Below, one piece after another: positions 51,550-61,567 of a DNA stretch of 61,756 bases. Source of the DNA: an uncultured Gammaproteobacteria bacterium (GTDB lineage: Bacteria; Pseudomonadota; Gammaproteobacteria; Arenicellales; JAANXG01). The translations under genes were made by a program, and so were the position numbers. Where the stretch lies: positions 37,951 through 99,706 of the forward strand of contig CAMYKW010000024.1 of the NCBI GenBank assembly GCA_947259175.1. Reading direction: 5' to 3'. The stretch's first letter is position 1, and each line of letters opens with the position of its first letter. The notes below the pieces were generated by a model. That model saw only the letters and a program-made list of their open reading frames with translations, did not search any database and was not told the DNA's origin.

Positions 51550-53229
51550 ATGCGCGGCTTTCTGCTACGCCTTCGTTCCGGATACCACGACGCCGGGGAC
51601 GGCTCCGGCGGCGATATCACCGGTTGCGTATTTTCCCTCGATCTGGCGGTCAGCGCGCTCGAGGACCTGAAACTCCAAAGGCCGGCGCCGCTGCATATCT
51701 CGGTACTGGGACCGACCCAGGCGGGCAAGAGCACGATCGTCAACCTGCTGTTGGGACAACCGGCGGCAACGACCAGCCCGCTAGCCGGTTTTACCCGCAG
51801 CCTGCATGGATTTCCGGTAGGCGTCGACGACGCACAACAAAGCGCGATCAACGAATTTGTATCTCAAGCGCCCGGCGCTCCGGTGTCAGTGCACAGTGTC
51901 GATCAACCGCGGCCTGCGCTGGCGAAGTCCGGATACGTGGTGTGGGACACGCCCGATTTCGATTCCCATTCATCCCGGGAGTATCGCAGCCTGATCACCC
52001 AGGTGGTGGCGCTATCTGATTTGATCGTCCTGGTGGTCAGCAAGGAAAAATATTCCGACTGGACTGTGTGGAAGGTTCTGGATTTACTGTATCCGCTGCA
52101 GCGTCCACTGATCATCTGTCTAAACAAAGCCCCCCGGGATCCCCAGCCCCTGCGACTAGCCTTGCGCGGGCGCGTCGACCAATCCCGTTATCAAACGCAA
52201 AACGTTCCAATCTGCACTTTGCCCCAAGTTGACCGCGGACGTATCGAGGCCTTGATGGCTGACTCATCCACCGATGAGTTTCTGCACACGGTGCGCTCGA
52301 CGTTGACATCGTTGGATATGGTCGCGCGCCGCAAAGGCGTCCATGACTTCGTCGGCGAACATTGGGACGAATGGTTGCTGCCGGTTCGCATGGAGCACGA
52401 TGCCGCGGCTACGTGGCGCGGGACCGTAGCGGATGCGGTCCACGCCGCGGTTTACGCTTATTCCGCGCAGTATCTGGACCACTCGCGCCACGAGGGCACG
52501 TTCAACCGGGCCATGGTGCAGTTGCTGGAGCTGCTTGAGATTCCCGCCCTCGCCAGACCTCTGGCCAGCACACGACGTTTTTTGACTTGGCCGTTTCGCG
52601 CGCTGTTTGCGGGCGCCGGGCGCGCACGAACTTCGTCCATCGACGTCGAGCTCGATGTGCTCACTGAGATCTTTGAACACGCATTATTGAGCCTGCGGCG
52701 CACGATCGCGGAGGGAGCGGACGGCGAGGGGCACCGCGCCCACTGGTGGCGCGCCATGGCCAAGTTGTTCGACAAGCAATCGCCCGTGGCGCGCAGTGAG
52801 TTTATCGACGCCGTTTCAGACTATCAGCGAAATTTCGAACCGGAGGTCGAGTCGGCGGCGAAGGCCCTGTACGAAAAACTTGCACAAAATCCGGCGACCC
52901 TTAACAGCCTGCGCGCCGCGCGCGTCACCGCGGATGCCGCCGGCGTAGCGCTGGCGTTCAAAACCGGAGCGATCGGCGTCAATGAGCTGGTGCTGACGCC
53001 GGCTATGCTGTCGTTGACCTCGTTCCTAACCGAGAGCGCGGTCGGCAAGTATATGGACGTAATCAAGGAACAACTCAAAAACCGCCAGCGCCACCAAGTC
53101 GAGGACCTCATTACGCGCTTTTTCAGCGAGGTGTTTTCCGCTCTGCCCGATGTGCTGGACGATAAGCGGTTGTTCTTGATTGACCGCGATGAGTTGGAAC
53201 GCGTTGAGCAATTGAGGCAATCCATGTGA
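51550..53229 (+). CDS. Large predicted GTPase, first of a tandem pair
   Basis: A 559-residue protein from ATG 51550 (the frame opens earlier but overlaps the EF-hand gene). G1 is GPTQAGKSTIVNLLLG (about 55-70), G3 is VVWDTPDFDSHS (about 132-143), and a G4-like NKAP occurs in LIICLNKAPRDPQ. The C-terminal 300 residues are mostly helical. I cannot see a known C-terminal domain; dynamin-like GTPases share this overall layout. It overlaps the next gene by four bases (GTGA), so the two are translated together. Confidence 0.75.
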   Translation: MRGFLLRLRSGYHDAGDGSGGDITGCVFSLDLAVSALEDLKLQRPAPLHISVLGPTQAGKSTIVNLLLGQPAATTSPLAGFTRSLHGFPVGVDDAQQSAINEFVSQAPGAPVSVHSVDQPRPALAKSGYVVWDTPDFDSHSSREYRSLITQVVALSDLIVLVVSKEKYSDWTVWKVLDLLYPLQRPLIICLNKAPRDPQPLRLALRGRVDQSRYQTQNVPICTLPQVDRGRIEALMADSSTDEFLHTVRSTLTSLDMVARRKGVHDFVGEHWDEWLLPVRMEHDAAATWRGTVADAVHAAVYAYSAQYLDHSRHEGTFNRAMVQLLELLEIPALARPLASTRRFLTWPFRALFAGAGRARTSSIDVELDVLTEIFEHALLSLRRTIAEGADGEGHRAHWWRAMAKLFDKQSPVARSEFIDAVSDYQRNFEPEVESAAKALYEKLAQNPATLNSLRAARVTADAAGVALAFKTGAIGVNELVLTPAMLSLTSFLTESAVGKYMDVIKEQLKNRQRHQVEDLITRFFSEVFSALPDVLDDKRLFLIDRDELERVEQLRQSM

Positions 53230-54725
53230 GCGTCGAGTTTCGCCGAGCATACGAGCTCGTAAAAAATTGGGTGGACGCCGCAACGGAAAAAGGCTGGCTG
53301 GCGGAATCCGACCGCAGTTCGCGACCTTTGGTGGTTGGCCTTTTCGGAGGCACCGGCGTCGGGAAGAGCAGCCTGTTGAACCGCCTGGCCGGAGAAGCCA
53401 TCGCGGCGGTGGGTGTTCAACGCCCTACGTCCAGGGAGGTGACGCTGTACCTACACGAGTCCCATGCACTGGCTTCACTGCCCGCGGAATTTCCCGTGCA
53501 GGCAACCCGGGTCGCACACCACAAAGACAGCGCCAAGCAGGACGTGGTGTGGATCGACATGCCGGACATCGACAGTACCGAAACCTCGAACCGAAAGCTT
53601 GTGTTCGCCTGGCTGCCATATATCGATTGGGTGATCTATGTCGTGACCCCCGAGCGTTACCGCGACGATGCCGGCTGGCAAATCGTACGCCAACGCGGAC
53701 ATCGCCATCGGTGGCTGTTTGTCATGAATCACTGGGATGTGGGCGCCCGGGAACAAGTCGATGAGTTCGTCGGCGATCTAGAACAGGCCGGCTTCGACTC
53801 GCCGACGGTATTCACCAGCAGTTGCGTGGATGACTCCACAGCGGATGAATTCGAACGCATCGAGCAGACTATTCGCGAGGCAATTGATTCCCACGGACTG
53901 TCGGAACTCAAGCGGCTGGGAATCTGGGCGAGGCTGCGCGACCTCGAGAAATTGCGCGCCGTTTACCGCACGCGACTCGGAGATGACGAAACCTGGCGGC
54001 GCTTCGTCGGCACCCATCGTGATCACGCGCAGCGAATATTGAGCAAATTGGGCAAAAGCGCGCAGTGGACGATTGAGACCATCGCACAAGGTTTTCGCAA
54101 TTCCGAACGTGGCTGGTTCACACAGACTCAACCGCCGCCGCCGCAGCCCATCGACTTGCGCAAATTGCGTACGCAGCTGTGGCCGTCGCAGGCTCAAGAC
54201 CATATCGATGACATCGTGAATCAGGCGTTTATCGACGCTGAGCTGCACGGCGTCGCCGCCGACGCGGTGCAACGATCGATAAGTTCCAGCCTGACGCCGG
54301 CGGCGGACACCCTGGTCGAGGCTGCCGCCGCGGGCTTGGAACGCGCACTGGCCAAGCCCGGCACGCCGGTGGCACGGGGCTGTCGCGCGCTTGCTCGCTG
54401 GGGTACCTACCTGTTGCCGCTCGCCGCCACCGCCTGGGCCGCATATCATGTCGTTACGCGCTACCAGCAGGCACTCGCCGGCGGTAAATTTCTCGGCACG
54501 GATTTCGCGACCCACAGTTTGCTGTTGATTTTTCTCGCCTGGTTGGCGCCGTTTGTGCTGTTCCGGTTGTTGAAACCGTCACTCCCCGCCAGCGCCCGGC
54601 GCGGACTGAAGGCGGGAGTAGACGAGGCCATCGGGATACTCACGCAGAAGCTCGATCAGGCCTACGCACAGCTCGCACGCGAACGATCGTCGCTGCTTGA
54701 CTCACTTGATAAAACCGAACCATAA
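53226..54725 (+). CDS. Large predicted GTPase with C-terminal membrane helices, second of a tandem pair
   Basis: A 499-residue protein starting at GTG 53226. G1 is GLFGGTGVGKSSLLNRLAG (about 36-54), a likely switch Thr is in TSREVTLY, G3 is VVWIDMPDIDSTETS, and a G4-like motif is FVMNHWDVG. The C-terminal half is helical and contains two hydrophobic segments (LLPLAATAWAAYHVV, about 397-412; LLLIFLAWLAPFVLF, about 433-447), suggesting membrane attachment. Together with the previous gene it resembles paired bacterial dynamin-like or YfjP-like GTPases, though I cannot prove the family. Confidence 0.78.
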   Translation: MSVEFRRAYELVKNWVDAATEKGWLAESDRSSRPLVVGLFGGTGVGKSSLLNRLAGEAIAAVGVQRPTSREVTLYLHESHALASLPAEFPVQATRVAHHKDSAKQDVVWIDMPDIDSTETSNRKLVFAWLPYIDWVIYVVTPERYRDDAGWQIVRQRGHRHRWLFVMNHWDVGAREQVDEFVGDLEQAGFDSPTVFTSSCVDDSTADEFERIEQTIREAIDSHGLSELKRLGIWARLRDLEKLRAVYRTRLGDDETWRRFVGTHRDHAQRILSKLGKSAQWTIETIAQGFRNSERGWFTQTQPPPPQPIDLRKLRTQLWPSQAQDHIDDIVNQAFIDAELHGVAADAVQRSISSSLTPAADTLVEAAAAGLERALAKPGTPVARGCRALARWGTYLLPLAATAWAAYHVVTRYQQALAGGKFLGTDFATHSLLLIFLAWLAPFVLFRLLKPSLPASARRGLKAGVDEAIGILTQKLDQAYAQLARERSSLLDSLDKTEP

Positions 54726-54805
54726 ATAACGGCACAGCCCCGGCGATACCCCCTTGCGACACCCACTTGCGATGTATACCACTCAGGCAAAATCCGGTAG
54801 ACCAA

Positions 54806-56122
54806 ATGACGACTGACGACCAACTGCTGACGCCCCTTGCCGAACGGATGCGTCCGCGCACGATCGACGAGTTCATCGGCCAGGAACACCTGTTGGCCGT
54901 CAACAAACCCCTGCGGCGGGCATTGGAGGGGGGATTGCTGCACTCGATGGTATTCTGGGGCCCCCCGGGCAGCGGTAAGACTACGCTCGCCCGTTTGCTC
55001 GCCCGACGCGCCGACGCCCAGTTTGTACCGATATCTGCGGTGTTGTCAGGGGTCAAGGACATCCGCGCCGCGGTGCACCAGGCGAGGCAGGTACGCAGCG
55101 AACAACGGCGTCCCACGGTGCTGTTCGTGGATGAAGTTCACCGCTTCAACAAAGCTCAGCAGGACGCCTTTCTGCCCCATGTAGAAGACGGTACCGTAAC
55201 CTTCGTCGGTGCGACCACCGAAAATCCCTCTTTCGAATTGATTGCGGCACTGCTGTCCCGGGTGCGTGTGTACGTGCTCAAGGCCTTGGATCAGGCGGCA
55301 ATTCGAAAAGTCATCGATGCGGCGCTGAACGACCATGCGCGGGGTCTCGGACACCGGTTGATCGCCATCGATGAACCGTTGCGCGACCAAATCTGCGCGG
55401 CGGCGGATGGAGACGCCCGGCGGGCGCTGAACTTTCTCGAGATCGCCGCGGATCTAGGTGAACAGGCCGAGGGCGGATCACGCATCACCGCCGACATTGT
55501 GCGCGACGTGATCAGCGGCGGATTGCGGCGTTTCGATAAACGCGGTGACGTTTTTTACGATCAGATTTCCGCGCTGCACAAGTCGGTGCGCGGCTCCTCG
55601 CCGGACGCAGCCCTGTATTGGTATGCGCGTATGCTCGACGGCGGGTGTGATCCGGCCTACATCGCGCGCCGCGCCGTGCGCATAGCATCGGAGGATATCG
55701 GTAATGCCGATCCACGCGCCCTGCGGTTATGTCTCGACGCATGGGACACCTACGAGCGTCTCGGCAGCCCTGAAGGAGATCTCGCCATCGCGCATGCCAT
55801 CGTTTATCTAGCGTGCGCCGCCAAGAGTAACGCGGTTTATAGCGCATTCAATGCCGCGCGTAATGACGTGGAGACATTTGGATCGCTGGAGGTTCCTTTG
55901 CACCTGCGCAACGCGCCAACCCGTTTGACGAAAAAGCTTGGTCACGGGTCGCGCTATCGCTATGCCCATGACGAACCCGAAGCCTACGCCGCCGGAGAAA
56001 ACTACTTCCCCGACGGTATGCCGCGGAAGACCTACTATCGTCCGGTCGATCGGGGCCTGGAACAGAAGATCGCCGCTAAGCTCGCCCAATTGCGCGCACT
56101 GGACAAGAAGTCGCAAAGCTAG
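54806..56122 (+). CDS. rarA: Replication-associated recombination protein RarA (MgsA)
   Basis: A 438-residue AAA+ ATPase. It opens [20 protein letters not shown], then Walker [16 protein letters not shown] (about 54-68), Walker [16 protein letters not shown] and the sensor [13 protein letters not shown]. The C-terminal tetramerisation region ([37 protein letters not shown]) is characteristic. In bacteria it acts at stalled forks. I chose ATG 54806; 13 earlier codons are open. It follows the GTPase pair after 80 bases. Confidence 0.95.
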   Translation: MTTDDQLLTPLAERMRPRTIDEFIGQEHLLAVNKPLRRALEGGLLHSMVFWGPPGSGKTTLARLLARRADAQFVPISAVLSGVKDIRAAVHQARQVRSEQRRPTVLFVDEVHRFNKAQQDAFLPHVEDGTVTFVGATTENPSFELIAALLSRVRVYVLKALDQAAIRKVIDAALNDHARGLGHRLIAIDEPLRDQICAAADGDARRALNFLEIAADLGEQAEGGSRITADIVRDVISGGLRRFDKRGDVFYDQISALHKSVRGSSPDAALYWYARMLDGGCDPAYIARRAVRIASEDIGNADPRALRLCLDAWDTYERLGSPEGDLAIAHAIVYLACAAKSNAVYSAFNAARNDVETFGSLEVPLHLRNAPTRLTKKLGHGSRYRYAHDEPEAYAAGENYFPDGMPRKTYYRPVDRGLEQKIAAKLAQLRALDKKSQS

Positions 56123-56184
56123 CATCTGGATTCCACTCCGTATAAAGCCTACATTAAAACCTCACCAGTCACGGAGGTTCGGTC

Positions 56185-56706
56185 ATGGTCACAGCCTCGA
56201 CTCGACGTATAACCGGCGCCCTCGTCGGCCTCGCAGCCCTGCTGTCCGGCGCGCCCATGGCGGGACAGTTCTCGCACACGCCTTATGAGCCGCAAAAGGT
56301 GGTCTTTGATTTCTACTTCAACGAGCCCCAGGCGATCAATTCGGCGCTGTATTGGGTGCGCGGGTTGTTGAACCCGTTGTCGGAGCATCCGTATGACTAC
56401 GCCCCGGAACAACACGAGGTGGTAATCGTGCTGCACGGGATGGAGATCGTAACCCTGGCGAAAAACAATTACCGTCAATACCAGCAGGCGGTGGAACGCA
56501 TGCGCTACTACGCCGAACTCGGCGTCGCGTTCAAGGTCTGTGGGCTGGCGTTACCCGAGTATCAGTACGCGCCGAAAGATCTATACGAGTTTGTCGAAGT
56601 GGTGCCGTCGGCGATCACCGAGCTGGCACACTGGCAAAACAAGGGCTATGCCCTCATCCAGCCGCAGATCCTGGAGAAGATCTACGCCATAGAACAAATA
56701 CGCTAA
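56185..56706 (+). CDS. Exported DsrE-like protein
   Basis: A 173-residue protein of the DsrE/DsrF-like fold with an N-terminal signal (VTASTRRITGALVGLAALLSGAPMAGQ). The domain contains KVVFDFYFNEPQAINSALYWVRG, HEVVIVLHGMEIV and GVAFKVCGLALPEYQYAPKDLYEFVEVVPS, with one Cys (about 117) at the position used for persulfide transfer in some DsrE proteins. Exported forms are found near redox or sulfur-related genes; no such neighbours are seen here. It follows rarA after 62 bases. Confidence 0.8.
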   Translation: MVTASTRRITGALVGLAALLSGAPMAGQFSHTPYEPQKVVFDFYFNEPQAINSALYWVRGLLNPLSEHPYDYAPEQHEVVIVLHGMEIVTLAKNNYRQYQQAVERMRYYAELGVAFKVCGLALPEYQYAPKDLYEFVEVVPSAITELAHWQNKGYALIQPQILEKIYAIEQIR

Positions 56707-57067
56707 CGGGCGTCGTGCGCCGATTGTTACCCGGGTGGTGTGCGCAGGATTCCTGGGAGATGTAATTCTTATGGAATTACTTGGTTATATCCCGCGCGGT
56801 TGCGCAACCATGCCCAGCACGACGCGTCCAAGCCCATCGCCCGGGCGCGGCCGAATCGGGTCATCGACGTCGATTCGTGCCACAATTCAGTAGCTTGTCA
56901 ATGATCCACCCGTGCCCCGCCGTACCCATCGCCCCGTAGCGATCTACGTCATCTATACTTATGCCCATGCGGCAGCCAAGGCGGTGGTAAAAGTTTTCAA
57001 ATTATTGGACGATCAAAAATACAACGGGACATGACCCGCGCCGCACCGGGGAGACCACTTGAGCGGA
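56707..57067. other. 360-bp intergenic region with one palindrome
   Basis: No gene or RNA gene supported. GTAATTC (56762-56768) and GAATTAC (56774-56780) form an inverted repeat with a 5-base spacer, about 290 bases before the sensor gene. It may be an operator or mRNA hairpin. The last 20 bases contain GGGGAG, the probable ribosome-binding site of the next gene. Confidence 0.4.
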
Positions 57068-60000
57068 ATGCATTCAAGCTTAGAAATGGAGGATTTGCGA
57101 ACATTGGGCACGTATACCGGCCGGTGCCGGCGTCTGTTCATCGCCCTCGGTACCATCGCGTGTCTGTTGCCGGGCGCGCCGCCGGTCAACGCCGACACCG
57201 ACCTCGATCTGAGCAATAAGCGCGTCCTGTTGTTGTATTCCTACCATCCGAGCTTCGTCAGCTCCGAGGCGATCCTGAACGGCGTGCGATCGGTACTCGA
57301 TAAACACGGGTTGACACTCGACATCGAATATATGGATACCAAACGTGTGCTTGACACGGTGAGCAAGGACAATTTGCTGCGTTCGTTCTCGTACAGGCTC
57401 GCTAAACGCCCCCCTTACGATCTGATCATACTGTCCGACGACAATGCGCTGGACTTCGCCTTGCACCACCGGGCGCGTTTGTTTCCCAACGCGCCGATAA
57501 TATTTCTGGCGGTGAACAATTTGTCCAAAGCGATCCAAATGGATGGCCATGCCTCGGTTACCGGCGTCGTCGAGGCCCTGTCCTATGGGCGCACCATCGA
57601 CGTCATGCGTTCGCTGCAACGCCCGCTGAAGCGAATAGTCGCCGTGGTCGACGCCAGCCCCAGCGGCGAGGCCGATCGATCCACCTTTGAAGATTTAGCC
57701 AGGCACTATCCGGATATCGACTTTCGGGTGCTGTCCGTGGGCGATATGAGCTGGGTACAACTCGCAGGGCGGTTGGCGCAGCTCGGCCCCAACACCGCGG
57801 TCCTGCGTCTGACCGCGTTCCGCGACGTCGAAGGCAAGGTGCTGGGTAAACACCAGGCGCTGGCGCTGATGACCAGTCATTCGAAAGTCCCGGTATACGT
57901 GCTGCGAGCGAACGCGCTGCACAGCGGTGCCCTGGGGGGCGTGGTATTGAGCCACCGCGAGCAGGGCCGTCAGGCGGCGCTGATGGCGGAGAAGGTTCTG
58001 CGTGGCGTCCCGGTATCGACGATCCCAGTGATGCGCCAAAGCCCCAACCAGCCGATGTTCGACTATGTGTCTTTGAATCGTTTTGGCATTTCCCCGTCCG
58101 CGCTCCCGGACGGCAGCATCATCGTCAACACGCCAACCAGCTTTATAAAACAATACGCCGGACTCATTGCTTTAATCGCCGTCGTTGTGATGTTCCTCGC
58201 CGGATTCACTCTCTACCTGATGTGGCAGATACGCGCCCGCAAACGGGCCGAACTGACGCTGCAAGAAAGCCACAAGCGGTATCAAACCATTTTTCAGTCC
58301 GTGGGCGTATCCCTGTGGGAAGAAGATCTTACCGGGCTGAAAGCAAAGCTGGATGAATTGCGATCCAGAGGAATCGAGGATATTCGCGGCTACCTGGATC
58401 GGGACGCGGAATTAGTCGAAAGCGCGCTCAAGAAAGTCAAGATACTCGACGTCAATGACGCCAGTTTGCGACTGTTCAAGGCGCGGGACACACGGCAATT
58501 GATCACCTCTCTGAAAGAGCTCTTTGTTCCCGAAACCTATGCGGTTTTCAAGGATGCGCTGGCCGCCATCGCCAACGGAGACACGTTCTTCGAAAGCGAG
58601 GTGTGGCTAAACACCTTACAGGGACAGCGCATGAACATGCTGATGACACTGGTCATCCCGGGGCAGGAGGAGGACTTCGTCAAAGCCCTGGTAAGCTTTA
58701 CCGACATCACTCAACGCAAGCTGGTCGAAGAGGCACTGCGCGAAAGCGAGGAACACTTCCGCAACCTGATCGAGGGGTCCATCGAAGGCATACTCATCGA
58801 TCGCCGGCGCAAGCCGGTGTTCGCGAATCAGAGTTTTGCCGAGATGCTTGGCTACCAATCACCGGATGAAATCATCGCGCTGGAGTCCTTGGATGCCTGT
58901 GTCGCCCCCCATGAGCGCAACCGCCTCGTCGGTTATACCGAGGCCCGGATGCGGGGGGAACCGGCGCCCACCCAATACGAGTACGAGGCGCTGCGCAAGG
59001 ACGGGTCGGTGGTCACCCTGCAGAACCTGGTGCGCACTATCCACTGGCAGGGCGAGCCCGCCATCCAGAGCACGGTCATCGACATCAGCGACCGCAAACG
59101 GGCGGAGGAGAAGCTCCGCCGCAGCGAAGCACACCTCGCCGAGGCGCAGCGCATTGGAGACCTGGGCAGTTGGGAATGGGATGTGGTCACCAATGAGCTC
59201 GACTGGTCGGCCGAGGTTTACCGCATCTTTGATATAGATCCAGAAACATTCGATGGAACTTATGAGGCATTCCTCGAATTTGTCCATCCCGACGATAGAA
59301 ACCTGGTCTTAGAATCTATTGACCAAGCGTTGTATCGTCAGCAACCGTATGATCTGAAACATCGCATTGCGCTGCACACCGGGGAGGTGCGCGTGGTGCA
59401 CGAGCGCGCGGCAGTAACCGTCGACGACGCAGGTAAACCGACGCGTATGCTCGGCACCGTCCAGGATATCACCGAACGGGATCGCATCGAGGAGGCGCTG
59501 CGAAAAAGTGAAGAGCGGTTTCGCGATGTCGCCGCCGCGGCTTCGGACTGGATCTGGGAGATGGGGCCCGACTTACGCTTCACCTACTTCTCGGGGCGCA
59601 TCGAAGAGGTGAGCGGAACCTCACCGGCGTACCTCGTCGGCAAGACCCGCGAAGAGGTCATGGTGGAGATTGCCCACTCCAAAGCCGGGAAAATGCACCT
59701 GGAAGATCTCAAGGCACGGCGGCCTTTCCGCGATTTCGTTTATCAGGCCACGCTGGAAAAGGGCAAGCGATATCTAAAGATCAGCGGGAAGCCGATCTTT
59801 GATAAGGATGGCGAGTTTCAGGGTTATCGCGGCACGGGAACCGATATCACCGCGCAAAGACGTGCCGAAGCGGCCCTGGGAGCGAGTGAACGGCGCTATC
59901 GCGCGCTCTATGACGACAACCCTTCCATGTATTTCACCGTTGAACCCAAAGGTACAATACTATCCGTCAATCCATTCGGCGCCCAACAATTGGGTTACAC

Positions 60001-61567
60001 CGAACAGCAACTGGTTGGAACGTCGCTGCTGGCGCTGGCACACAAACACGACCAACAGGAGGTGCGGCGGTTGCTGGATGCGGCGACCGGAACTCCGGAT
60101 CGGCTGCATCGCTGGCAAACACGACGTATCCGCCAGGATGGCAGCATAATGTGGGCGCGGGAGACCGCACGCGTCACCGAGGATGCGGACGGCAAGCCGA
60201 TAGTCCTGGTCGTCTGCGAGGACATCACCGAAGCCCATAAACTTTCCGAAGAGGTGTCCTATCAAGCGGCTCATGACTCGCTGACGGGCTTGGTGAATCG
60301 ACGCGAATTCGAAAAACGTCTTACACGCACACTCGAGAGCGTCGTTGACGACAGCGCACGACACGCACTTTGCTACCTCGATCTCGACCAATTCAAAGTG
60401 ATCAACGACATTTGCGGCCACATCGCCGGAGACGAGCTGTTACGGCGGCTGGGCAAGGTACTCAAGGAAAAGGTCCGCAAACGCGACACCCTGGCGCGTC
60501 TCGGCGGTGATGAGTTCGGGGTATTGCTCGAGGACTGTTCTCTGCAACAGGCCGAACGCATCGCCGAAGAATTGCGAAATACAATCAGTGAGTTCCGCTT
60601 CATCTGGAATGACAAAGTTTTCACCATCGGCGTCAGCATCGGCCTGGTTCCCATCGGCCGACCCGAGGAAACGGTGACCAGCGCTCTGAGCATGGCCGAC
60701 GCCGCTTGCTATGCGGCCAAAGATGCAGGACGTAACCGCATACACGTCTACCACGAATCCGATGGGGAGCTGGCGCGGCGGCACGGGGAGATGCAACTGG
60801 TGTCGCGCATCAATCATGCGTTGGAAGAGAATCGATTTCACTTGGTCTATCAACCCATCATTCCGGTCTCGCGCACTACCGACAATCGTCGGCACTTTGA
60901 GTTGTTACTGCGGATGCAGGACGAAACCGGCGCCATGATATCTCCGGGCGCGTTTCTTGGCGCGGCCGAGCGCTACAACCTGTCGATCCCTCTCGACCGC
61001 TGGGTGATTTCCACCGCCTTCGCCTGGCTCAACGGCAAGCCAAGACAGCTGGACAATATACATCTGTGCTCCATAAACCTGTCTGGACATTCCTTAGGAG
61101 ACGAAGACTTTCTCAAATTCGTCATCAAGCGATTCAGCGAAACAGGTGTCCCTTGCGACAAGATCTGTTTTGAAATAACCGAGACTGCCGCAATTGCCAA
61201 CTTTGACAGCGCCACCCGCTTCATCAACACCCTCCGCGCGCGCGGCTGCCGATTCGCGCTGGATGATTTCGGCAGCGGCTTATCGTCGTTTGCGTATCTC
61301 AAGAACCTGCCGGTTGATTTCCTAAAAATTGACGGCATGTTCGTGCGCGACATCGTCGACGATCCAATCGCGCTGGCGATGGTGAAATCGATCAATGAAA
61401 TCGGTCAACTCATGGGCAAGCAAACCATCGCCGAGTTCGTAGAGAATGAAGCGATACTCGAACGGCTAAAGGAGATTTCCATCGATTATGCCCAGGGATT
61501 CGGCGTCGGCCGGCCGCGGCCGATTACGGAAATGTCGGCGCCCGCCACGCTCAGTGCCGCGGGCTAG
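57068..61567 (+). CDS. Membrane sensor with ABC-substrate-binding domain, five PAS-like domains, GGDEF and EAL
   Basis: About 1500 residues; ATG 57068 is preferred, TTG 57059 possible. Residue numbers here count from the TTG. A signal segment (LFIALGTIACLLPGAPPVNA) precedes an ABC-type substrate-binding domain (RVLLLYSYHPSFVSSEAIL..., about 50-345), a transmembrane helix (LIALIAVVVMFLAGFTLYLM, about 368-387), then about five PAS domains (about 405-1060). The GGDEF domain (about 1075-1235) has LGGDEFG and an upstream RKRD inhibitory site, so cyclase activity is likely. The EAL domain (about 1245-1490) has ELL for EAL, N in NLSGHSL, the Glu in ITETAAI and DDFGSGLSSF, so phosphodiesterase activity is plausible. 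It would couple a periplasmic ligand to c-di-GMP. The stop TAG lies in the CTAG of a MITE-like element. Confidence 0.92.
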   Translation: MHSSLEMEDLRTLGTYTGRCRRLFIALGTIACLLPGAPPVNADTDLDLSNKRVLLLYSYHPSFVSSEAILNGVRSVLDKHGLTLDIEYMDTKRVLDTVSKDNLLRSFSYRLAKRPPYDLIILSDDNALDFALHHRARLFPNAPIIFLAVNNLSKAIQMDGHASVTGVVEALSYGRTIDVMRSLQRPLKRIVAVVDASPSGEADRSTFEDLARHYPDIDFRVLSVGDMSWVQLAGRLAQLGPNTAVLRLTAFRDVEGKVLGKHQALALMTSHSKVPVYVLRANALHSGALGGVVLSHREQGRQAALMAEKVLRGVPVSTIPVMRQSPNQPMFDYVSLNRFGISPSALPDGSIIVNTPTSFIKQYAGLIALIAVVVMFLAGFTLYLMWQIRARKRAELTLQESHKRYQTIFQSVGVSLWEEDLTGLKAKLDELRSRGIEDIRGYLDRDAELVESALKKVKILDVNDASLRLFKARDTRQLITSLKELFVPETYAVFKDALAAIANGDTFFESEVWLNTLQGQRMNMLMTLVIPGQEEDFVKALVSFTDITQRKLVEEALRESEEHFRNLIEGSIEGILIDRRRKPVFANQSFAEMLGYQSPDEIIALESLDACVAPHERNRLVGYTEARMRGEPAPTQYEYEALRKDGSVVTLQNLVRTIHWQGEPAIQSTVIDISDRKRAEEKLRRSEAHLAEAQRIGDLGSWEWDVVTNELDWSAEVYRIFDIDPETFDGTYEAFLEFVHPDDRNLVLESIDQALYRQQPYDLKHRIALHTGEVRVVHERAAVTVDDAGKPTRMLGTVQDITERDRIEEALRKSEERFRDVAAAASDWIWEMGPDLRFTYFSGRIEEVSGTSPAYLVGKTREEVMVEIAHSKAGKMHLEDLKARRPFRDFVYQATLEKGKRYLKISGKPIFDKDGEFQGYRGTGTDITAQRRAEAALGASERRYRALYDDNPSMYFTVEPKGTILSVNPFGAQQLGYTEQQLVGTSLLALAHKHDQQEVRRLLDAATGTPDRLHRWQTRRIRQDGSIMWARETARVTEDADGKPIVLVVCEDITEAHKLSEEVSYQAAHDSLTGLVNRREFEKRLTRTLESVVDDSARHALCYLDLDQFKVINDICGHIAGDELLRRLGKVLKEKVRKRDTLARLGGDEFGVLLEDCSLQQAERIAEELRNTISEFRFIWNDKVFTIGVSIGLVPIGRPEETVTSALSMADAACYAAKDAGRNRIHVYHESDGELARRHGEMQLVSRINHALEENRFHLVYQPIIPVSRTTDNRRHFELLLRMQDETGAMISPGAFLGAAERYNLSIPLDRWVISTAFAWLNGKPRQLDNIHLCSINLSGHSLGDEDFLKFVIKRFSETGVPCDKICFEITETAAIANFDSATRFINTLRARGCRFALDDFGSGLSSFAYLKNLPVDFLKIDGMFVRDIVDDPIALAMVKSINEIGQLMGKQTIAEFVENEAILERLKEISIDYAQGFGVGRPRPITEMSAPATLSAAG

